Below are positions 10,514-20,093 of a stretch of DNA of 21,687 nucleotides, piece after piece (the first letter of the stretch is position 1; each line of letters starts with the position of its first letter). Source of the stretch: Azolla pinnata (Eukaryota; Streptophyta; Polypodiopsida; Salviniales; Salviniaceae). The DNA lies in NCBI GenBank assembly GCA_037176905.1, contig JBBBWG010025556.1, positions 135,753 through 157,439 of the forward strand. Reading direction: 5' to 3'. The notes beneath the pieces are model-generated. The model was not told the origin of the DNA. It saw only the letters and a program-made list of their open reading frames with translations, and made no database searches. A program made the position numbers and the translations under genes.

Positions 10514-10660
10514 CGATGGTGATGGTGCTGGCGATGGCGATTGTGATGGTGCTGGCGATGGCGATGGCGATGGCGATGGCGATGGCGATGGCGGTGAAGA
10601 AGGAAGGAACGGAAGAAAGAATGGCAGAATCATGAGGGAGGAGAACCAAAAAAAAGAAAG
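9286..10660 (-). promoter_or_regulatory. Probable MYB 5' leader with a 5'-UTR intron
   Basis: On the minus strand a strong acceptor lies at 9505: a long T/C tract ending in CTGCAG. A good donor, GG|GTAAGC, lies at 10361-10360. Together they would define an 857 bp 5'-UTR intron. The sequence from 10362 to about 10650 is pyrimidine-rich on the transcribed strand, as plant leaders often are. It contains an eight-codon upstream frame at 10405-10382 (MVTATTS, GCCATGG context). No TATA box is clear. The intron itself includes a (CA)n run near 9946-9964 and a GAA/GAAA-rich tract at about 10135-10220. All of this is inference without transcript data. Confidence 0.4.
10480..10592 (+). repeat. GATGAC/GATGGC hexanucleotide repeats
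   Basis: (GATGAC)n is followed by GATGGTGCTGGC variants and a run of (GATGGC)n. On the minus strand the block lies in the putative MYB leader. Its Ala-Ile or Ser-Pro open frames are products of the repeat. Confidence 0.92.
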
Positions 10661-10734
10661 AAAGGGGGAGGCAAAGAAAGAGAGTCGGAGCTATGGCGGA
10701 GAATGAGCAATGGCAGGCAGAGAGGGGGGGAAAG

Positions 10735-11115
10735 AAAAGGAAAGAAAGAAAGATCAGAAGCAGAGGAAGCAGAAGCAGAAGCAGAAGCAGCAGCAGCAGC
10801 AGAAGAAGAAGAAGAAGAAGAAGAAGAAGAAGGCGATGAAGCAGACGATGAAGCAGAAGCAGAAGCAGAANNNNNNNNNNNNNNNNNNNNNNNNNNNNNN
10901 NNNNNNNNNNNNNNNNNNNNNNNNNNNNNNNNNNNNNNNNNNNNNNNNNNNNNNNNNNNNNNNNNNNNNNCAGCAGCAGAAGAAGAAGAAGAAGAAGAAG
11001 AAGAAGAAGGCGATGAAGCAGACGATGAAGCAGAAGCAGAAGCAGAAGCAGAAGAAGAAGAAGAAGACGCAGAAGAAGAAGAAGAAGAAGAAGAAGACGA
11101 AGAAGAAGACGGTGG
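10735..11115 (+). repeat. GAA/GCA purine-rich array interrupted by an assembly gap
   Basis: Imperfect triplets and hexamers of AAG, CAG and AAGCAG run on both sides of a 100-N gap. The strand bias is extreme (almost only A and G with some C). This is an obvious obstacle to assembly. Confidence 0.93.
10871..10970. other. Assembly gap of exactly 100 N
   Basis: One hundred N in a row, the usual arbitrary gap length. The 77 bases before it (10794-10870) are identical to the 77 bases after it (10971-11047), including the same count of ten AAG triplets. An unmerged contig overlap is therefore likely. Confidence 0.97.
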
Positions 11116-11149
11116 TAGTGTATGTCTGTATTAGAAGAGTATCAGAAAA

Positions 11150-11510
11150 ATCATTTATTTATTTATTTATTTATTCATTTATCTATTTATTTATTTACTT
11201 ACTTATCTATTTTATTTATTTGTTTGCTGATTTATTCGTTTATTTACATATTTAATATATCCTTGTTTTTATTGGGTTTGTTTATTTTATTTAATTGCCC
11301 GCACAAAAACATGAGGAAAATGGATTTCCTTTTTTTCCCCTTTTGTTTTTTAAATTTTATTTTATTTTCCCCCTTTTCTTTCCCCTTCTCTCTCTCTCTC
11401 TCTGTTTATGTTTTTTTTGGTTTTCTTTTTCGTTTCTCTTTTGTTTTTTTATATATTTATTTTTCCCTATTTATCGCATTTTTCCCCATTAAAAAACCAA
11501 CCAAAAAACA
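11150..11510 (+). repeat. TTTA-rich and T/TC-rich low-complexity tract
   Basis: (TTTA)n with ACTT and TCTA variants runs from 11150 to about 11265. It is followed by long T-rich runs with a (CT)n patch near 11390-11402. Open frames rich in Phe/Ile/Tyr/Leu here come from composition only. Confidence 0.9.
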
Positions 11511-11549
11511 ATAAACAACACCACCACCAACACAAATCGCTCGCTTCTA

Positions 11550-12635
11550 CGTATGTGTACGCATACGCGTAGCTCGTGCCCTGTACGGTGTACGGCGTAC
11601 ACGGAGCTCATACATACGCCGTACGTGCGTATGCGGGCTTGCATCGTATGTGTGTGCGTACGCGATGTGCATATGTGTTTGTCCGCATGCATGCATGCAT
11701 GTATCTATGTTTGTGTGTCTGTGTGTGTATGCATGTGTGTGTGCATGCATGTGTGCATGGATGTATGCATGTATACATATGCGTTTGTCCGCATGTATCT
11801 ATGTATGTAGGTCTGTGTGTATGTACGTATTTATGTATGTGTGTGTGCATGTATGTATGCATGTATGCATATGCGTGTATGTATGTATGTCTGTGTGTGC
11901 AGGTAAGTATGCATGTATGCATATGCGTGTATGTATGTATGTCTGTGTGTATGTACGTACGTATGTATGTATGCACGTACGTATGTATGTATGTGTGCAT
12001 GTATGTATGAATGTATGTGTGCGTGTGTATGTATGTATGTATATGCGCGTGTATGTATGTGTGGGTGTGTATGTATGCATGTGTTTGCGCGTGTATGTAT
12101 GTGTGCGCGTGCGTATGGCATGTATGCATGTGTGGATGTGTATGTATGCATGCGTGCGTGCGTGTATGGTATGTATGCATGCCTGAGTGTGTTTGTATGT
12201 ATGGATTTGTCCGTATGCATGCATGCATGTGCCTGTGCATGTATGTGTGCATACATGTATGTATGTATCGATGCATGTGTGCGTGTGTATGTATGTATGT
12301 GTGCGTGCATATATGTATATGTGTGTGCTGTGCGTGTGTGTGTATGTATGTGTGCGTGCATATGCATGTATGTGTGCATGCATATATGTATATGTGTGTG
12401 CTATGCGTGTGTGTGTATGTATGTGTGCGTGTGTATGTATGTATGTGTGCATGCATTTATGTATATGTGCATGCTGTGCGTTTGTATGTATGTATGTATA
12501 TGTGTGTGTATGTATGCATGTGTGCGTGCGTGCGTGCATGGTATGCATGCAATGCGTGGGTGTGTATGTATGTATGCGTGCGTGCGTGCGTGTATGGTAT
12601 GTATGCATGCGTGCGTGTGTATGTATGCATGTGTG
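11550..12635 (+). repeat. 1.1 kb TATG/TGTG/TGCATG microsatellite block
   Basis: Almost every base belongs to degenerate GTAT, GTGT, GTGC or GCAT tetramers. The left edge (11550-11645) is richer in GTAC/CGTA, including a perfect GTGTAC-GGC-GTACAC inverted repeat at 11588-11602. A 73 bp higher-order unit recurs three times at 12308, 12381 and 12454 (landmark GCATATATGTATATGTG). Stop codons are nearly absent in all frames, which explains the long overlapping Cys/Met/Val/Tyr and His/Thr/Ile frames. None is a gene. Confidence 0.96.
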
Positions 12636-12737
12636 GGCATGTTGAGATCCACTCTCATTGCCCGCATACGGTTCTAGGCACGTGCGGCCGTGCATGTAAT
12701 GTACCGCGCTATGATAAGCAGATGAAGTACACGATCA

Positions 12738-12905
12738 TGCACATGCATGCATGGGGGTGCATTCGCACGCACCCACATGCATACGCATGCATGCATGACA
12801 ACACTTACATGTAAAATACCCGTGCGTTGCATACATGCATGTTGTGCGCATGCATGCATGCGTATGCATACATCCATGTTGTGCGCATGCATGCATCCGC
12901 ATGAG
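12738..12905 (+). repeat. GCATGCAT-rich cluster with a 37 bp duplication
   Basis: Many copies of the palindromic CATGCATG occur here. The landmark GTTGTGCGCATGCATGCAT appears at 12841 and 12878, a 37 bp period. The bases from 12640 to 12737 between this cluster and the preceding TATG block are non-repetitive. Confidence 0.88.
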
Positions 12906-13499
12906 GAGATGGGTCCACCACATGGGCCACGACATTCTTGGCCCATTTTCTTTTTGTTTGAGATCTTTAAGAATTCAAAGGCAAAAAAACAAAAAACAAA
13001 AACAAAGAAAGCAAAACCAAATCACATTGCATTCTGCATAAACTAATCTTATCATCCCAAAGCAAATGATTGAATTGATCAAATATGTATAGACAGATTA
13101 GAGCTAATAAAATCCCCAACTATGATACTTGGGGTTTTTTGGTCCCTTTTCTTTGCTCTTTTTCTTTGTTTTTTTTCATATGGAGGAGCTCAAGCTCAAA
13201 ATGGAAAAAACAAAACACACACACACACACACACAAAAGAAAACGAAGAACAAGGAAGGAAAACAATTTGAGGGGGGGAATTATTTGACAAATTCCATTG
13301 AAGGGGCGAGAAAAAAAAAGAACAAAAAGGGCAGAAAAGAGAAGGAAAGAAAGAAACCTCGTACCACTTTTTTTGGCTCTTTCATCGTGTTGTTGTTGTT
13401 GTTGTTTGTGTTGTGCATTTTGAGGAATGAATCCAAAAAAGGCTTCTTCCTCCTCATCCTAAAGTCTTCCTTCCTAAAGTATGGGGTCTATGGTGGCAT

Positions 13500-13650
13500 C
13501 ATGTGTGTATGCATGCATGCATGCATGTGTAGTGCGATCCATGTATGAATGTATGAATGTATGCATGCGTGCATGCATGTATGCGTGCCCATGTAGGTAT
13601 GTATGTATGCATGCATAGAGAGAGAGAGAAAGAGAGAAAGAAAGAAAGAG
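13500..13650 (+). repeat. ATGC/ATGT repeat followed by GA-rich tract
   Basis: GCATGCAT and GTATGAAT/GTATGC units (13500-13618) are followed by AGAG/AAAG purines to 13650. The preceding 12906-13499 is low complexity (A-runs, (CA)n at 13215-13234, (GTT)n near 13391-13407) with no recognised gene. Confidence 0.9.
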
Positions 13651-13689
13651 GCGAATATTTCCATCCCAATCTCCCTTCCCACTTTGCAT

Positions 13690-13735
13690 TTTCATTCAAT
13701 TCAGTTCCATTCCATTCAATTCAATTCAATTCAGT
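13690..13735 (+). repeat. ATTCA pentanucleotide repeat
   Basis: Imperfect (TTCAA)/(TTCCA) pentamers in tandem. This motif class differs from the neighbours on both sides. Confidence 0.85.
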
Positions 13736-13765
13736 ACATTCATATGCATGCAGTGCAATGCAAAA

Positions 13766-14218
13766 GGGATGGTGACGATGGTGGTGGTGATGATGGTGAT
13801 GGTAGTGGGGATGGGGATGGGGATGATGGTCATAGTGGTGATGGTGGCGATGGTGGTGGTGGTGATGATGATGGTGATGGTGGTGATGGTGCAATGGTGG
13901 TGGTGATGGTGATGATGGTGATGGTGGTGGTGATGGTGATGATGGTGATGGTGATGGTGATGATGGTGATGGTGATGATGGTGATGATGGTGATGGTGGT
14001 GATGGTGATGGTGATGGTGATGATGGTGATGGTGATGGTGATGGTGATGATGGTGATGATGGTGATGGTGGTGATGGTGATGGTGGTGATGGTGATGGTG
14101 ATGGTGATGGTGATGGTGGTGGTGATGGTGGTGATGGTGATGATGGTGATGGTGGTGATGGTGATGATGGTGATGGTGGTGATGATGGTGATGGTGATGG
14201 TGATGGTGGTGATGGAGA
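13766..14218 (+). repeat. 450 bp GATGGT/GGTGAT minisatellite
   Basis: Nearly pure GATGGT, GGTGAT and GATGAT combinations run for about 450 bp. Reading frames across it give Met/Val, Gly/Asp or (minus strand) Ile/Thr polymers and no protein motif. Confidence 0.96.
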
Positions 14219-14337
14219 TGTTGATCACAGTTTACGGCATGTTATCGCCTGATGAGATCAGATGACGATCCGAACGATCCTACGCGTCGGATGCCGAATC
14301 TCTCCGACGAATCACAGTTGGCCACCATCACCTTTCG

Positions 14338-14545
14338 GCAATGCATGCATGCATCCATGCATCCATACATCCATACCCACCCATGCATCCATGCATCTAG
14401 ACATTCATATCCACCCATGCATCCATACATTCATATCCATCCATGCATCCATACATCCAGAGCCACCCATGCATCCATGCATCAATACATTCATATTCAT
14501 CCATGCATCCATACATTCATATCCATCCATGCATCCATACATTCG
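14338..14545 (+). repeat. CATCCATGCATC tandem repeat
   Basis: CATCCATGCATCCATACATT-type units, about 40 bp long with variation (CATATCCATC, CATACCCACC), are repeated about five times. An (AAT)n tract follows at 14554-14578. The intervening 14219-14337 is unique sequence without a recognised gene. Confidence 0.93.
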
Positions 14546-14848
14546 ATGTTTTATTAATAATAATAATAATAATAATAAGGCTCCCATTGTGTTGTTTGTA
14601 AGCTCCAAACTGCCAAATTTGGCCCAACAGAGCTCCTGCTTCGATCTAGAGGGCTTGAATTCCGGCTAATAATAATAATACATCACGATCCAGAAGGAAT
14701 CGATGACAAGCAAGCGAGCGAGCGAGGGAGAAAAGCGGACATTGACGGTGCGAAGCAACACTCGATTTACCGCCGCCATAAAACGACTGCAAACTCCGAC
14801 GTAAGGGATTTCCGCGTGATGCCATCATTCAACCATTCATTCTTTCAA

Positions 14849-14890
14849 TTTGATCACCATCATCACCATCACCATCACCATCACCATCAC

Positions 14891-14929
<39 letters not shown>

Positions 14930-14965
14930 CATCTTCTTCTTCTTCTTCTTTTTCTTCCTTCCTTC
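14849..14965 (+). repeat. ATCACC then ATC/TTC repeats
   Basis: (CACCAT)n passes into (CAT)n, then GATCAT variants, then (TTC)n. The poly-His frame through it begins in unique DNA but has no domain. Confidence 0.94.
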
Positions 14966-15214
14966 TGTTTCCTCATGCTTGCAATTGCTTGGAAAGGGCC
15001 TGTGGCCCGAGACCGAGACGATTATGCGTCATGTTACAAATGTGTGCTTTGTCGCGTGCATGAGGCCGCCCTCCGATGGCATGAGCCTTTCACAGCGGAA
15101 CAAGCAATAGAACCATTTTCGTGAATCCGGCACCTTTTCGACCCAGAGCACACGACACTCTCTCATCGCCCATCGCCGCGTCGTTGGCATGTGCTTCTAA
15201 ATCATCGTCGGCCG

Positions 15215-15566
15215 CTTCTAATGTGATTCTAATCACTACCATCACCACCATCATCATCACCATCATCACCATCATCACCATCATCACCATCATCACCATC
15301 ACCACCATCACCATCATCATCACCATCACCATCACCATCACCATCACCACCACCATCATCACCATCACCATCGCAAACCATCGTCATCATCGGATCGATC
15401 TAATGAATTAGGCTGGATCGATCTAATGCAGCATCAAGCCTCTTCTAATGTGGTTTCTAATCATCACCATCATCACCATCACCATCACCATCCTCACCAT
15501 TGTCATCCTCACCGTCATCATCATCACCATCATCATCATCACCAGGACCATCATCACCATCATCAC

Positions 15567-15610
<44 letters not shown>

Positions 15611-15855
15611 CCATCATCACCATCATCACCATCACCATCCTCACCATCGTCATCCTCACCATCATCATCATCACCATCACCATCCTCACCATCATCATCA
15701 TCGCCAGGACCATCACCATCAGCACCACCATCATCACCAGCGCCATCATCACCATCATTATCACCATCACCAGTGCCACCATCATCCTCATCACCATCAC
15801 CACCACGATCATCATCGAATCGATCTAATGAATAAGGCCAGATCGATCTAATGCA
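15215..15855 (+). repeat. Duplicated module with an expanded CATCAC core
   Basis: Copy 1 (15215-15430) and copy 2 (15442-15855) each start with CTTCTAATGTG, then TTCTAATCA. Each then runs through a CATCAC/CATCAT array and ends with ATCGATCTAATGAAT, AAGGC or TAGGC, and GATCGATCTAATGCA. The unique shoulders are closely similar, while the core is about 140 bp in copy 1 and about 350 bp in copy 2. Within each right shoulder the GATCGATCTAATG element itself occurs twice. Confidence 0.88.
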
Positions 15856-17162
15856 TTGGGTTGTCCACATAGACGAGATCATCCGCTTCCATGCCACATT
15901 GCATACACACTTTCAAAGACACAGATAGGCATGACATCCACTGTAGCTCTGAAGAGCGGATGCTGGTGGTTTTGGAAAGACCAAGAAGACGATGACAAGA
16001 GCTCGAGAATCACAAGAGCTCGAGTTTTTGAACAGTCGAGAACTCACAGGAGCAAGAACCTATAATACTAGAAAAAGTCAAAGAATTACAAGAGCATCAA
16101 AGAACAGGTTTATGCAACGATGCAACAGAACCTCTACTCAGATAAAGCTTTCACGGTCGTTGCCGCGGTAACTGACACACACTCATGCCGGCCAATTGCG
16201 ACTAGCCCTCTATAAAACGATCAAATGATCGTTAGGTTAGCTGGCACTTTCTGACGTGTCGGAATTGGATTCACTCGGGCATAATAATCACATACAATTC
16301 TAGGGAAAAGTACGGCCGAGTTACGAGAGCCAAGCAAGGCAATAACATAATGGATTTGTGCCACAGGTTCGAATCTTGATAATGACATTTTGTCTATATA
16401 CCCATATGTTAATGACACAAAAGAGAGAAAGAAGCAAAACATCTGGCTTCTTTTCGAGCGGAAGATGCAGATGACAACAAAGTCAAGCTCGCTTCGGTGC
16501 ACGATTATAGCTCCCATGATGCCGGTCAGCGATTCTTACGAGCATATTATCAACTATCAAGTCAACTTGGGATCTCATACTTAGTTAGAGAACCGGTTCG
16601 GCTATCGCGATTCTCTCACCGCGGAGGAGGAAGAAAACTGGCTTTTCAAAGCGATGCGAACGAGGCTCACGATTCCCTCCATTACAGCAGCCCACATGCA
16701 TCAACGATGCGTGATCCGTTGACCCACACGCCATCATGTGCAATGCCCATCATTCGCAGCATCTGTCGATCCGAGGACTTGCATTGCATTGCATGGCTTT
16801 TTTCCCATTTGGCATTTCCATGGTGGCATCACGATTCGCCCCGATGCAAAAGGCAATCGAGCATTGTCTGTAGTAAGTAGCCAAATCAAACACTCCAATG
16901 TCTTTCACCCCAAAAGCATGGATTATGATACATTTCTTGCAGTAAAAAATAAAAGGCCCTCGATAAGCTTCCGATTTCGTTCCAACCGAACTTGGCAAAG
17001 TGCTACTGACAGACATTGATAACTGACCCAATCAGCTTTGACCAATATCTATCTATACATTTATGATTCTCTCATCACCCACAAAATCATGCCTGGGCTG
17101 AGGTGAGGAGATGAGACACCAATTCATCCTCAGGTCTCAGCAAGATCTTTAGTAGATAAGCT
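15856..17162. other. Non-coding, no gene recognised
   Basis: Mixed-composition sequence with short open frames (for example 16497-16880 and 16750-17031 on the minus strand) that match no domain I know. A perfect 8 bp inverted repeat (AACGATCA-AA-TGATCGTT) lies at 16216-16233 directly after a TATAAAA at 16211-16217. This could be chance. Confidence 0.55.
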
Positions 17163-17385
17163 ACTAGCACAAATTTGGCTGTAAAGAACCCCCTTCCATG
17201 GCAACTTTGTTGATCTAAATCTCAAACAAGGCAGCAACATGAAGGATGAAATCCAATTCTTACCTGAGCCATCCATGGCTGAGACTAGCACAATTGTAAA
17301 GAACCCCCTTCCCTGGCAACTCTGTTGATCTAAATCTGAAACAAGGCAGCAACATGAACGATGAAAGCCGATTCTGACCTGAGCC
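17163..17385 (+). repeat. About 105 bp tandem duplication downstream of the RopGEF gene
   Basis: Copy 1 (17163-17270) and copy 2 (17284-17385) both run from ACTAGCACAA through GTAAAGAACCCCCTTCC, GTTGATCTAAATCT and AAGGCAGCAACATGAA to ACCTGAGCC. The period is about 115 bp. They differ by a handful of substitutions and one 6 bp indel near the start. Confidence 0.9.
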
Positions 17386-17679
17386 CATGGTGGTTGCTTT
17401 CGAATCTCAGAGTTTCGCCCCTAGCTCACACAAAACATGGCCGCTGATGCAAACCATTGGAAAACGTCAGTACAAAGCCAAGCTGATACCTTCATAAGCA
17501 AGCTCTTTGAGTGCAAAATAATGATCAAGGGCACTGCAACACGCCGAAAAAAATAATCTGCACGCCTGATATTCTCCAACTGTGATCTGCCTTGGATACA
17601 TGTTGAGGCAAGCATTCATATACAATGATACTAAGTTCTGGCTGGCTCTTTAAGAAGGTCTATATAGGATCTATTATTG

Positions 17680-20093
17680 TCATACTCTATCGAATCCAGA
17701 GTGAAATGATGATGCTCCTCGAGGACTACTTGAAGGAGTAGAAGATAGAGGTGTGGCCAGCGGAGAAGCAAATGGAGTAGTGGAAGATACAGTTAGTGGA
17801 TAACCTTTAGTAAAGTACATATTGATCCGTCTCTTGATCCGTGGTGGTGGGGATTTTATGCTCCCCTTTGCCTGATCATCGACGAATATAACATCATCGA
17901 TGCGTGCAATGACATTGAATGCCAGACTTTCCATCACCCTCGAGTAACTCTCGAGGATAGCTTGACCCACATCCTACAAACACAATGATAAAAGATGAAA
18001 ATCAACTTAAGACGAATCCTTGGGGGCAAGAATGAAAATATGATTAGGAATACGAAGAACGGGACCAGTAAACCCCTGAAGGATCGTAACACAGACGTAA
18101 ACTCAAACCAAAGAAGCCAAAGAAGCATGAAAGCGGTAACGTAATGGATATAATCAATAAGAATGGAAGAAAAATATAAATTGAATCATGAAATCAAAGA
18201 CAAAATTATACCCTGTTGTGTTGGATCTTCATCATATCAAGTAGTGATTGTCGTAGACCTGGAAACTTTTGTCTTAGGCATAGAAGAAGACTCTCTGCTC
18301 TCCTAATCAGAATTTCTCTCCTCTTTGCATCCATCGCATTATCTTTGGCAATGGTCCATGAGTGCTTGCCACCCAAATCCGTGTGCTTCATGAACTTTTG
18401 AGATTGTTTGAGTTGTCTTCTACATCCCCACACATGGATTGCAGCTTCAAGTCTATTCGCAATTTCCACTGCATTATGCTCGGTTGATAGGTCAAGAGTA
18501 TGTAAAACACCTTCTGCAGAGAAGCTGTCTCCATTCAAGTGCCTGTAAATGCTTTCTCCGAGGCTGCTCTTTGCGTTCTTCAAAAAAGAAAAAGTTGTAT
18601 CCATTGATTAATCTAGACTTCCACTTTCATACTTGAAAGAAATACCCATGTACTTGAAAGAAATACAAGTGCACGGGAAGAATGCAACCATATTGTTTAC
18701 GAATTCTTTTGACCTGATCAAAGTCAACATTATAGCACAGTATCTTAAAACTGTAAAATGAAATACATTCCAATCAATAATGTCTCCATCTTATGAGGTG
18801 CAGACCTTTCAGATGTGCATTGACATGGCAGAGGGCTCTTGGAAGTTCGACTCATGGAGTTCACCTCAAGATGAGATTGTGTATATAGATGATTCAGCAT
18901 TGAGCAAAATTTTGGAGAAAGAGAGGCTTTTGGGAGGGGGGAATGACACTCCACACCTGGTTTGGCTTAGAGTTTAGGATTGCAACTAATAAAGGCATTG
19001 ATGAGCAACCAAATATGTGTTAGAGACACCCCTAGAGGCAGAAGTCTTGGAAGGTATTAGCAGGGAAAAGACTTACCTTAGTCTTGTACGAGAAACAGAG
19101 AACCAGAAAATACACCACTATCATCATTAGCTAAAACAATAGGAAAAAATGAGCAGCATTATTGGCATCAATATCGTAAAGATACTGTGTGTATAGCTAT
19201 GTTGAGGAATGAGTAAAGGTACAATAGACCTCTGAAATAGAGAAAGGAAAGGAAAGAAATGAACTACTTCACCTCTAAATATAATTGGTAGAGATGAACA
19301 CGAGGAAATAGGATAAAATTAAGTACGATACAGTTGACTAATCTGGCAAGTGGAAGTTTAGCTGTGCCTCTAATTATTGATTGATCTATTGTGTTCCAGG
19401 CCCAGATCTCTCTGGCCAGGGTTGTGTTGCGACAGAAGTGTTCTCATTAAGAGGAAAGATGCGGAAGGAAATTTGACATAGCTCAGAGGCATGGTGACTC
19501 TTATAGATGTATTAAAAAGAAAGCTATGGTGTTCTATAATTATCTCTCTTTTTCCATACAAAACTTATTTCATTCTGATTTATTCTGGTAACAAAACTAA
19601 GAGGCCGAAGAAATCTCCAAACTATTACTCCAAATGCAAATATCCAAAATGCATTTGAATTCTGGGCAATGATTTGATTGAGTTTCTCACACAGGAGCCT
19701 GATAACAAAACCCCCAATGAAGATGACAATTTTTGCACACATTATCAAATGCATGACTAACATACAACTCTTTTTACCCTAACTTTAAAACATAAAAGTT
19801 GGTACCTTGGGCAGCGCATCCCAGTAGGCATCTGGAACATGCATCTCAGACAGAACATGGCTATTGATTTCCATTGCTGCCTTAAGAATCTGACTTATGC
19901 ATTCACGCTGATGTTGTAAGTTTTTTCTTCCTGTATCAGATAGACCGGTTGATGCAACCTTAGGAGTAGGTAACCACCACTTTCCTTCTTCCCTCTGAAT
20001 CGCGAGATGACTATTTTGCCCATTATCATCAGTAGCGTCCACTCCTTGTTCTACATACCAGAACTCTGTGTTGTTGAAACAGTCGAGGAATTC
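17680..20093 (-). CDS. RopGEF (PRONE-domain Rho-of-plants exchange factor), 5' partial
   Basis: Minus-strand exons are 20093-19806 (96 codons), 18577-18212 (122 codons) and 17973-17680 (97 codons plus TGA), all joined in phase 0. The introns are GT-AG: 1228 bp (19805-18578) and 238 bp (18211-17974). PRONE landmarks appear in order: [115 protein letters not shown] and [25 protein letters not shown] proteins catalyse GDP/GTP exchange on ROP GTPases at the plasma membrane, usually downstream of receptor kinases. The first PRONE segment is absent and must lie in exon(s) past 21687, so the intron before 20093 is longer than 1.59 kb. After PRONE (VIFVDD) the tail is short, about 65 residues, Ser/Pro/Thr-rich with a basic [10 protein letters not shown] patch. 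RopGEF tails are often autoinhibitory and phosphorylated. The paralogue is not resolved. Confidence 0.95.
18578..19805 (-). other. RopGEF intron (1.2 kb), nothing recognised inside
   Basis: Ends are GTACC at the donor side (19805) and TTTTGAAG at the acceptor side (18578). Open frames inside (18780-18977 +, 19524-19763 -) resemble nothing I know. I see no terminal inverted repeats. Confidence 0.8.

Noticed and set aside
10703..11255. Frames rich in Glu/Ala or Lys/Gln that run through the N gap
   Set aside because: They consist of GAA/GCA repeat translation, pass through unknown bases, and overlap each other in different frames.
11550..12640. Possible CRISPR-like or spaced repeat array
   Set aside because: No conserved repeat with unique spacers; units are contiguous degenerate tetramers in a plant genome.
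11553..12814. Long overlapping frames on both strands coding for Cys/Met/Tyr/Val or His/Thr/Ile polymers (up to about 298 codons)
   Set aside because: TATG/CATA-type tetramers contain no stop codon in most frames, so both strands stay open. There is no unique protein sequence, domain or splice context.
13603..14265. 220-codon frame ending in a Met/Val polymer over the GATGGT array
   Set aside because: The repeat lacks stops in this frame. The non-repeat part before it shows no similarity to any family I know.
15426..15897. Poly-His, Ser/Pro, Ile/Thr and poly-Asp frames in the CATCAC array
   Set aside because: They are translations of the same triplet repeat in different frames and carry no motif.
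18780..18977. Plus-strand 65-codon frame inside the RopGEF intron, considered as a transposon fragment
   Set aside because: No reverse transcriptase, integrase or transposase motif, and no terminal repeats seen in the intron.
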